Assembly: GCA_017472305.1 (NCBI GenBank) | Contig: JAFUQP010000034.1 | Coordinates: 1 to 64,000, forward strand | Length of the DNA: 64,000 nucleotides | Source of the DNA: Clostridia bacterium | Lineage (GTDB): Bacteria > Bacillota > Clostridia > Oscillospirales > CAG-272 | Direction of reading: 5' to 3' | Shown here: positions 1-5,822 of the stretch, piece after piece | How the letters are laid out: each line of letters opens with the position of its first letter | Position numbering within the stretch: the first letter of the stretch is position 1 | Position numbers and translations under genes: made by a program | Notes under the pieces: model-generated | The model's database searches: none | Told to the model about the DNA's origin: nothing | What the model saw: the letters and a program-made list of their open reading frames with translations, nothing else

Positions 1-206
1 ATCACTACCCATTCGGGTACTAACTATCTTTTTTCAGAGCTATTGTCTTAGCTTCTTCTTACTTTTTGAGTTTTTCTCAATGTGTTTCTTGACAAGATAG
101 CACTTCGTAACTATCGTTACTCTGTGCCGCACAATTTGTGCTTTTCTTCTTTTCGTGTTGTTCAATTTTCAATGAGCAATTTGCCTCCCCGAAAGTCGGC
201 TCGTCT
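1..206 (-). other. rRNA operon leader (5' part of rrn transcript)
   Basis: Read on the minus strand, this stretch follows a perfect promoter and contains a boxA-like antitermination segment (TTGCTCATTGAAAATTGAAC, about 159-181). Firmicutes rRNA leaders and spacers carry such a TGCT-CTTTGAAAACTGAAC signal. Further small dyads follow: TTGAG/CTCAA near 66-80 and TACCC/GGGTA near 7-20. No protein-coding frame is convincing. The 16S gene itself should start just beyond base 1, on the minus strand. The sequence supports the promoter directly; the rRNA assignment is inferred from boxA. Confidence 0.72.
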
Positions 207-235
207 ATTATACTACATTCTTTTTTAATTGTCAA
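207..235 (-). promoter_or_regulatory. rRNA-type sigma-A promoter
   Basis: On the minus strand the -35 is TTGACA (230-235) and the -10 is TATAAT (207-212), separated by exactly 17 bp. Both hexamers are full consensus. It drives leftward transcription into the boxA-containing leader. Confidence 0.9.
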
Positions 236-379
236 GAGGTTTTCAAAAAATTTTAATATTTTTTCAGAAATTATGATTTTCGACCAATGTTCTGCCCTAT
301 TGCGTTCTTTGCAACTACGGCTTGAAGCGTATTTCTCATACTAAATGCTACAATATTATATATACCTAATTCTATATAC

Positions 380-880
380 TTAACGCTGTAATATTATCTG
401 CATTATCAGTGCGTCGTAATATTTTCCGTCGATACAGAAATAATCCTTATAGGTGCCGATTAGGTCAAAGCCGAATTTTCTGTAGAGGGAAATTGCTCGC
501 ACGTTATCGGCGCGGACCTCGAGGGATACCGTGCGGAGTCCGCTGACGCGCGAAAAGTCGAGAAGCTCCTTCATAAGCGACGAGCCTATTCCCTGCCCCG
601 AGTATTCGGAAAGAACTGTCAGAGAAAGGGTTGCTCTGTGACTGTAGCGCGGTATTCTTTCGCGCTCTATTACACCGTTTCCAACGACAAGCTCACCGTC
701 GAGGGCTATCAGCATAAGGTCGCTTTCGCTCTCCGAAAAACGTCGGATAAAGCGCGCCTCGCGCTCCTCGCTTATATTAAACTCGGAAAATGACAGAAAA
801 TCGGTTTCCTTACCCACGGTATTGATATGAAGAAGCAACGCTCGGGCATCGGTCGGCTCGGCTTTACGGATTGATATCAT
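380..880 (-). CDS. GNAT family N-acetyltransferase
   Basis: This 166-residue protein spans one complete GNAT fold. The acetyl-CoA pyrophosphate-binding loop is recognisable in the middle (SGQGIGSSLMKELLDFSR, near residues 94-111). It is followed by the usual beta5/alpha4 segment (LEVRADNVRAISLYRKFGF), whose NxxAxxLYxKxGF pattern is typical of the family. The acceptor substrate cannot be read from the sequence; RimI-like, amine or antibiotic acetylation are all possible. The start is an ATG behind AGGAG with good spacing. It stands alone between the rRNA promoter and a spore-protein gene, with no shared operon. Confidence 0.85.
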   Translation of the reverse strand: MISIRKAEPTDARALLLHINTVGKETDFLSFSEFNISEEREARFIRRFSESESDLMLIALDGELVVGNGVIERERIPRYSHRATLSLTVLSEYSGQGIGSSLMKELLDFSRVSGLRTVSLEVRADNVRAISLYRKFGFDLIGTYKDYFCIDGKYYDALIMQIILQR

Positions 881-995
881 TATTTTTCTCCTAAAAAGTA
901 TATCGCATCAAGGCTTTTACAGCTAAATTAATTCCATTTTTTGTTTATAATATTTCGGGAATTTTGAGTTACAATAATAACAGAGTCAAGGGAAA

Positions 996-1028
996 CGAGC
1001 CCGACGGGCAAGCTTCCTTTCGGGCTCG
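996..1028 (+). promoter_or_regulatory. Hairpin in the leader of the spore-protein gene
   Basis: A perfect 9-bp inverted repeat, CGAGCCCGA (996-1004) and TCGGGCTCG (1020-1028), lies 24 nt upstream of the ribosome binding site of the small spore protein gene. It lacks a T-tract, so it is not a classical terminator. It probably stabilises the mRNA 5' end. I could not place a sigma-G promoter with confidence upstream of it. Confidence 0.5.
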
Positions 1029-1067
1029 ATAATATAGATTTGAAAAGAAAACAGGAGATTTATTCTT

Positions 1068-1268
1068 ATGTCTAAGAACAAAGTAAACGTTCCCGAAGCA
1101 CAGGCTGCTATGAACAAGTTCAAGATGGAGGCAGCAAACGAGGTAGGCGTTAACCTTAAGCAGGGATACAACGGTGACATCACCGCCCGTCAGGCTGGTA
1201 GCATCGGCGGTCAGATGGTTAAGAAGATGGTAGAGTCTTACGAGAACTCTATCAAGAACAACGGCTAA
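1068..1268 (+). CDS. Small acid-soluble spore protein, alpha/beta type
   Basis: This 66-residue protein belongs to the SASP family that coats and protects DNA in dormant endospores and supplies amino acids at germination. The C-terminal signature TARQAGSIGGQMVKKMV (residues 39-55) matches the conserved GxxTxRxxGxxGGxMxxxxI block. The first conserved block is MEAANEVGVNLKQGYNG (20-36). In this family the germination protease GPR cuts inside that block after Glu; here the residue after the putative cleaved Glu21 is Ala rather than the usual Ile or Phe. The ATG follows AGGAG. The gene is monocistronic, between a leader hairpin and a strong terminator. Its presence indicates an endospore former. 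Confidence 0.93.
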   Translation: MSKNKVNVPEAQAAMNKFKMEAANEVGVNLKQGYNGDITARQAGSIGGQMVKKMVESYENSIKNNG

Positions 1269-1338
1269 TTTTTAGTCTAATCTTCTCCTTTCCGAAAAAC
1301 CGAGAGCTGTAGGCTTCTGTTGACTGAAGCTTGCAGTG

Positions 1339-1374
1339 CGGGCTGTCGAGCAGTTGCTCGGCAGCCCGTTTTTT
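1339..1374 (+). terminator. Intrinsic terminator of spore-protein gene
   Basis: The stem is CGGGCTGTCGAGCA (1339-1352) against TGCTCGGCAGCCCG (1355-1368), 14 bp with one wobble, followed by six T residues (1369-1374). A smaller hairpin precedes it (about 1311-1336). Confidence 0.9.
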
Positions 1375-1383
1375 AGTGTTGAA

Positions 1384-2835
1384 TTATCGGAAAATCAAAA
1401 GAAGTATAATTGCGACGAGGGAAGAAAATACCGTGGAGAGGAAGTTGACGGTGTCGTTATTGACAGCGGAAATTCCCGAAATCCTCTCGGTAGCTGTGCC
1501 GCAGTGCTCCTCGACCTCGACCGTTCTCTTGCAGACAGGACATCTGTACTTAACCTGAAGAAGCGAACCGAGCATACTGTCAAATACCGCGCCAAGGAAG
1601 CCCGAGAGCGTAACAATAATCAACTCGAGCGGTGAAATTCTTCCAAAGAGGTATGCAGTAAGGGCAATTATAAACGAGGCAACAAGTGATGAAAGTGTAC
1701 CGAGAGGGGACATTCCGCCGCTTTCGCCTTTCTCACATCTTCTCATTCTGAATGGGTCGTAGACGTTGCCCGAAAATACACCGACGCCTGATGCTGTGGT
1801 ATCTGCAAAGGCTTCTGCTATTGCGGTACAGAACACAATTACGAGAATATGACTTAAGCTCTGCATATAGAGTAGTGCCGCGAGGAGCGCTACAAATCCG
1901 TTGGCGGCAACCTGCACGATATCGCGACATTCTCCGCGCTTCTCGGCTACCTCTCCGCTCTCGGAATGCTTTTCCTTATATCGTTTCTTGAATTTATCTA
2001 TGAATACGCTTCCGCCGAAGAAAATGCAGATAAGCAAAAATCCGAAGTTACCGAAAGCGAGTGAGGTTGCGAGGTCAAGAAAGAGTGCGCCGAAAATTCC
2101 GCCAACGGTAAGTGCGTTTTTCCTATAAGCCAGTGCGACTATTACAGGGGTAAGGATTATCGGAAGCACGTAATTTCCAACGGTCGGGAGTGTCATAAAG
2201 AGGTAGGAGAGTCCCGATACACCGAGCGTTACGGCAATATTATCAAGCCCGTAGCCGACAAACAGCTCAAGCTCGGTTGAGAAGAGCGCGATAATTATAC
2301 ACTGCCAAAGCTCAAGTCCCATACCGAAAATGCTGCTGAAGATTATCGGTGTGGCAAGCGACACGGCAAAGTTGGCAAGAGTACCGAAAAGTGTTTTGTT
2401 GCCGAGAATCTTGGGATTGCATTTCGTAATTCCCTGCCCTACAACTCCCGCAAGTCCGTCACCGAAGGACGTGCAGAAAACGCCTATTCCGAAGGGCAAA
2501 ATCATCTCGGGCAAAACGAGCGTTATTGCCGCCATTACGGTCATAGCGAGCGCGTAATAGACGGTTCCGGGGGCGTTATCCGAGTCCGAGGACATCATAG
2601 GAAGAAGCCGCATACGGTACTCGAGGTAAAGCGCGAGAAGGCATATTATACATACTGCGAGAAAATGCACTGACGCGCCGACAAAATGATAGAGTATCGC
2701 CCACTCAAAGCCGACGAGAATATGAACTACCTTACGCGTAAATCGCTTCGGTACACCGAGCTTATACAGCAGCGCGGCAAGCAAAATGCAAGCAAGTGCG
2801 TATCCAAGCGAAAACACATATCCCCAAAGTATCAC
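1384..2835 (-). CDS. Polyprenol/phytol kinase-like domain fused to DUF92 (VTE5-VTE6-like) membrane protein
   Basis: This 483-residue, highly hydrophobic protein has two recognisable halves. Residues about 1-210 resemble the dolichol/phytol kinase and CDP-DAG synthase-like superfamily: FTRKVVHI near the N-terminus, the GDGLAGVVGQ nucleotide-site motif, then NKTLFGTLANF. Residues about 225-450 match DUF92, with GALFLDLATSLAFGNFG, AEAFADTTASGVG, SPLGTLSS and FDSMLGSLLQ followed by a CPVC pair. In plants and cyanobacteria separate proteins of these families (VTE5, VTE6) phosphorylate phytol and phytyl-phosphate, so the fusion may convert an isoprenoid alcohol to its diphosphate; that is inference. 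A GTG start behind GGGAG is preferred, because the promoter at 2869-2897 would start transcription near 2862, inside any longer reading frame. Confidence 0.72.
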   Translation of the reverse strand: MILWGYVFSLGYALACILLAALLYKLGVPKRFTRKVVHILVGFEWAILYHFVGASVHFLAVCIICLLALYLEYRMRLLPMMSSDSDNAPGTVYYALAMTVMAAITLVLPEMILPFGIGVFCTSFGDGLAGVVGQGITKCNPKILGNKTLFGTLANFAVSLATPIIFSSIFGMGLELWQCIIIALFSTELELFVGYGLDNIAVTLGVSGLSYLFMTLPTVGNYVLPIILTPVIVALAYRKNALTVGGIFGALFLDLATSLAFGNFGFLLICIFFGGSVFIDKFKKRYKEKHSESGEVAEKRGECRDIVQVAANGFVALLAALLYMQSLSHILVIVFCTAIAEAFADTTASGVGVFSGNVYDPFRMRRCEKGESGGMSPLGTLSSLVASFIIALTAYLFGRISPLELIIVTLSGFLGAVFDSMLGSLLQVKYRCPVCKRTVEVEEHCGTATERISGISAVNNDTVNFLSTVFSSLVAIILLLIFR

Positions 2836-2868
2836 GGCAAAGCTCCCTTCTAAAGTTTCTACCAAGAT

Positions 2869-2897
2869 ATTTTACTACATTAATTATAAAAAGTCAA
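2869..2897 (-). promoter_or_regulatory. Sigma-A promoter of the kinase-DUF92 gene
   Basis: Minus-strand -35 TTGACT (2892-2897), 17-bp spacer, -10 TAAAAT (2869-2874). Predicted start near 2862 supports the GTG start at 2835. Confidence 0.75.
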
Positions 2898-2922
2898 GTG
2901 ATTATTCTTATTATATGAAAAG

Positions 2923-2948
2923 CGCCGTTGCCTCTTGCGGCAACGGCG
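2923..2948 (-). terminator. Hairpin terminator after the small hypothetical gene
   Basis: CGCCGTTGCC (2923-2932) pairs with GGCAACGGCG (2939-2948), a perfect 10-bp GC-rich stem. On the minus strand it is followed by CTTTTC, a short and weak T-tract. Confidence 0.65.
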
Positions 2949-2957
2949 TCTTCGTCC

Positions 2958-3305
2958 TCATATCTCTTCCTGCTCGGTGTTCTTGAAGCTTGCTTCCTCT
3001 TCATCAAGCTCGGGATTGAGGTTCTCCTTGCCCGGGATAACGATACCGCGGGTTCTTGCGCGCTCGTTCTCCTCGTGCTTCTTATCGAGTATCTTCTGCT
3101 TCTCTGCCTTTTCCTGCTTCAAATCCTCGAGAATGTCCGCTGAAACGGTTCCGTCCTCAAGTGTCAGGAATTTTTCAAAAATGTCGGGATATACGAAGAT
3201 TTTTTGCATGGTGTCGAATTTTACGGTGATGTATTTACCGCTCTTCGATACTACCGTTCCCGCGCCAAATGATTTGTGCTGAACCTTAAGATTATCAAAA
3301 ACCAT
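2958..3305 (-). CDS. Hypothetical protein, small beta-barrel domain plus charged coil
   Basis: This 115-residue protein is not recognised as a named family. The first ~45 residues (VQHKSFGAGTVVSKSG, then YITVKFDTMQKIFVYPDIF) follow the VxHxxFGxGxV pattern of an SH3-like barrel found at the ends of helicases and CarD-like proteins. Residues about 60-115 are highly charged and probably helical or disordered, rich in E, K and N. The ATG at 3305 is chosen because GGAGG sits 5 nt upstream; a TTG 12 nt earlier overlaps that ribosome binding site. It is a single gene with its own terminator. A nucleic-acid or protein-binding role is possible but not shown. Confidence 0.6.
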   Translation of the reverse strand: MVFDNLKVQHKSFGAGTVVSKSGKYITVKFDTMQKIFVYPDIFEKFLTLEDGTVSADILEDLKQEKAEKQKILDKKHEENERARTRGIVIPGKENLNPELDEEEASFKNTEQEEI

Positions 3306-3506
3306 ACTATCCTCCAAACAATTTATCTAATGAATTCTTCATCTTTATATATTCTATTCACGAGAGTCGAATTCATTCATACAAAACGTCGGTTATTATA
3401 GCAGAAAAATATGTCTAAAGTATGAATAAACGAAATATTTTTATAATTATTTTTTGGCAAGGGAAAAATTTAACAGTAGCGTTGATTTTTGGATATAATT
3501 TAAGGC

Positions 3507-3542
3507 AAAAAAACCTTCTCCGCGGAGGAGAAGGCTTTTTTT
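3507..3542 (-). terminator. Bidirectional intrinsic terminator
   Basis: CCTTCTCC (3514-3521) pairs with GGAGAAGG (3527-3534). It is flanked by seven A residues on the left and a T-run on the right, so it can stop transcripts from either side. It serves the four-helix-bundle gene on the minus strand. The rest of 3306-3600 is AT-rich and holds no gene that I can see. Confidence 0.85.
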
Positions 3543-3600
3543 AAAATGTTATAAGTTTGACTTCGTCAAGCGTTATGAGTTGCGCTTGGATTTATTATAC

Positions 3601-3954
3601 TCACAATTTGGATTTCAACGTGGTTACCGAGGAAATCAGCAAGCGACGAATTGATACGACCTCAGCATTAAGTCCGAGAAACTCTTCTTCGGTAATGCTG
3701 TTTACGTCCTTCAACAGCTCCAACCAATATTCACTTTCACTTATTTCTTTAAGAGCAATTTCCAATTTAGAAATAAAATCCTTCGCTCCTTGAGCATACT
3801 GTGCCTCATGAACGTTTGCGCCAACAGACGTTCCGGAACGCAAAAGCTGATTAACCAAGTCGTGTTCTATGCGCCTTTCTTTCAAAGCTCTGCATAGAAT
3901 AACTATGGATTTTGCGAAGGCTTTTGTTTTGTCCTTTAAGATGCTCTCAGACAT
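3601..3954 (-). CDS. Four-helix-bundle protein (23S rRNA intervening-sequence protein family)
   Basis: This 117-residue, all-helical protein matches the family named for proteins encoded in 23S rRNA intervening sequences, which also includes the Avd accessory protein of diversity-generating retroelements. Diagnostic stretches are KTKAFAKSIVILCRAL, LLRSGTSVGANVHEAQYAQ (the SSxSIxxNIxEG-like block) and FISKLEIALKEISESEYWL. Its molecular role is unknown; nucleic-acid binding is the usual proposal. A longer frame runs upstream through a hairpin-rich repeat patch and is rejected: the ATG at 3954 has a good GGGAG ribosome binding site. It lies downstream of gpmI on the same strand, separated by the repeat patch, and no retroelement is seen nearby. 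Confidence 0.82.
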   Translation of the reverse strand: MSESILKDKTKAFAKSIVILCRALKERRIEHDLVNQLLRSGTSVGANVHEAQYAQGAKDFISKLEIALKEISESEYWLELLKDVNSITEEEFLGLNAEVVSIRRLLISSVTTLKSKL

Positions 3955-3980
3955 AAACGACTCCCGTAATTCAAGTGATA

Positions 3981-4161
3981 AGTTCTCGCGCACGAGGCGC
4001 GAGAGTGATGGGTGAGGGGTGATGAGTGATGAGTTCTCGCGCACGTGGCGCGAGAGAGTGATGAGTGATGGGTGATGAGTGAGCGCGCTCTTCGAGCGCT
4101 GAGTTAAGCGTTGCTTGCGGGCAAGCATAGTTCAATGATTTCGCTTAAAGCAAAATCATTG
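3981..4161. repeat. Patch of nested hairpins and GATGAGT-type repeats
   Basis: Two near-identical 25-bp units (3981-4005 and 4032-4056) each form a hairpin with CTCGCGC/GCGCGAG arms and differ at one loop base. Between and after them lie degenerate GTGATGAGTGATGGGTGA runs. Further dyads follow: AGCGC/GCGCT near 4082-4100, GCTTGC/GCAAGC (4113-4126), and CAATGATTT/AAATCATTG (4133-4141/4153-4161) across the gpmI stop codon. No protein in this stretch is credible. It separates gpmI from the four-helix-bundle gene and may act as an mRNA processing or termination zone, or be a remnant of a small repeat element. Confidence 0.75.
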
Positions 4162-5797
4162 ACTCGTCCCAGATAGAGGGAGCGTTGAAGCCGAGAAGGT
4201 TGACGGTGGTTGCGGCGACGTTCGAGAGTCCGAAGTCGGTGCGGTCAGTCTTGAGGGTGTACTTATCGGCGGTGAAGTTATCGTAGATAATGAAGGGTAC
4301 GGGGTTTAAGGTATGGCTGGTCTTTGCCTTGTAGGAGCCGTCCTTACCTACCTTCGGAGCCTTAGTCTTCTTATCAATCTCGTACATCTCGTCTGCGTTA
4401 CCGTGGTCGGCGGTAATAAGCGCTGCGCCCTCTAGCTCGTCAACAACCTTAAGAAGTCTTGCAAGCTGAAGGTCAAGTGCCTCCATAGAGCACTCGGTAG
4501 CGAGGAAGGAGCCTGTGTGGCCTACCATATCGCCGTTCGGGAAGTTTACGCGAAGGTACTTATATTTGCCCGAGCGAAGGCACTCGATAAGCTTATCGGT
4601 TATCTCTGCACACTTCATCCAGGGGCGCTCTTCGAAGGGAACGACGTCGGAGGGGATTTCAATATAGGTTTCCAGCTCCTCGGAGAATTTACCCGACTTG
4701 TTACCGTTCCAGAAATAGGTTACGTGGCCGTACTTCTGCGTTTCGGAGATTGCAAGCTCGGTAACGCCTGCGCCTACGAGGTACTCGGTCATAGTGCCTG
4801 TGATTTCGGGGGGGCTTACGAGGTAGCGCGAGGGGATATGAAGGTCGCCGTCGTACTCGAGCATACCCGCATAAAGAACCTTGGGCGCGCGCTTTCTGTC
4901 GAACTTATCGAAGCTCTCGCCTTCCTCAAACGCCTTGGAAATCTCGATAGAGCGGTCACCGCGGAAATTGAAGAAGATAACGCTGTCGCCGTCCTCTACG
5001 GTGCCGACGGGCTTGCCGTCCTTAGCAATAACGAAGGGGGGAAGGTCCTGGTCGATAACCTTATACTCGTTTCTGTAGGCGGTGATTGCCTCCTCTGCCG
5101 AGGAGAATGCCCTGCCCTCGCCGAGCACGTGAGTCTTCCAACCTTCCTCAACCATAGCCCAGTTAGCCTCGTAACGGTCCATAGTAATCTTCATTCTGCC
5201 GCCGCCCGAGGCGATAGCGATATCGAAGGAGTCGGAGCGAAGTCCCGAGAGGAACTCCTCGAAGGGGCATACGTAGTCGAGAGCGCTTGTTTCGCCAACG
5301 TCACGGCCGTCAAGGAGAATGTGAATTCTTACCTTTTCTACTCCCTCGTCCTTTGCTTTAACGATAAGAGCCTTGAGGTGGTCGATATGCGAGTGAACGT
5401 TTCCGTCGGAGAAAAGACCGAGGAAATGAAGAGTTGACTTATTAGCCTTTACGCCGTCAACGAGGGTGCGCCAGGCGTCGGAAGAAAAGATTTTTCCCGT
5501 TTCGATAGACTGCGAAACGAGCTTTGCGCCCTGTGCAAACACCTGTCCCGAGCCGAGAGCGTTGTGTCCTACCTCGGAGTTACCCATATCGTCGTCACCC
5601 GGCAGACCTACGGCTGTGCCGTGTGCCTTGATTGCAACGGTGGGATAGTTCTTCATAAGCATATCAAGGGTGGGTGTGTGAGCGGCTGCAACCGCGTTGG
5701 CTCCGTTGTCGGGAGCTATGCCCACTCCGTCCATTACAATCGTAAGAAGGGGGCCCTTGACGCCTGCGAATTTTTCATTTCTTGTAAGAGTTGCCAT
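4145..5797 (-). CDS. gpmI: 2,3-bisphosphoglycerate-independent phosphoglycerate mutase
   Basis: This 550-residue cytosolic metalloenzyme interconverts 3- and 2-phosphoglycerate in glycolysis and gluconeogenesis. It shows the alkaline-phosphatase-superfamily Mn sites: Asp23 in VMDGVGIAP, the catalytic serine in MGNSEVGHNALGSG (Ser74), the DGRDVGETSA segment, and the C-terminal TADHGNADEM. It is somewhat longer than the usual ~510 residues. The ATG follows GAAAGG. It lies 25 nt downstream of the ParE-like gene on the same strand and probably shares its promoter at 7853-7881, since no separate promoter is visible. No other glycolytic gene is adjacent. Confidence 0.96.
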   Translation of the reverse strand: MATLTRNEKFAGVKGPLLTIVMDGVGIAPDNGANAVAAAHTPTLDMLMKNYPTVAIKAHGTAVGLPGDDDMGNSEVGHNALGSGQVFAQGAKLVSQSIETGKIFSSDAWRTLVDGVKANKSTLHFLGLFSDGNVHSHIDHLKALIVKAKDEGVEKVRIHILLDGRDVGETSALDYVCPFEEFLSGLRSDSFDIAIASGGGRMKITMDRYEANWAMVEEGWKTHVLGEGRAFSSAEEAITAYRNEYKVIDQDLPPFVIAKDGKPVGTVEDGDSVIFFNFRGDRSIEISKAFEEGESFDKFDRKRAPKVLYAGMLEYDGDLHIPSRYLVSPPEITGTMTEYLVGAGVTELAISETQKYGHVTYFWNGNKSGKFSEELETYIEIPSDVVPFEERPWMKCAEITDKLIECLRSGKYKYLRVNFPNGDMVGHTGSFLATECSMEALDLQLARLLKVVDELEGAALITADHGNADEMYEIDKKTKAPKVGKDGSYKAKTSHTLNPVPFIIYDNFTADKYTLKTDRTDFGLSNVAATTVNLLGFNAPSIWDESMILL

Positions 5798-5822
5798 AAT
5801 ATAAACCTTTCAAATTGATTAC

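Noticed and set aside
138-344. 68-codon open frame on the plus strand
   Set aside because: It lies antiparallel to the rRNA promoter and leader, has low-complexity Phe/Ser content and no ribosome binding site.
1068-1183. Frames on the minus strand through the spore-protein gene
   Set aside because: They are shadows of a clearly conserved SASP gene.
3981-4056. CRISPR-like array
   Set aside because: Only two repeat units, the intervening sequence is itself repetitive, and no cas gene is present. The units are hairpins, not direct repeats with unique spacers.
3955-4128. N-terminal extension of the four-helix-bundle protein
   Set aside because: It would translate the hairpin repeats into repetitive Ser/His/Arg text; the inner ATG has a good ribosome binding site and matches the family start.
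4517-5437. 306-codon plus-strand frame opposite gpmI
   Set aside because: It is antisense to a strongly conserved enzyme, and has no start signals or recognisable domain.
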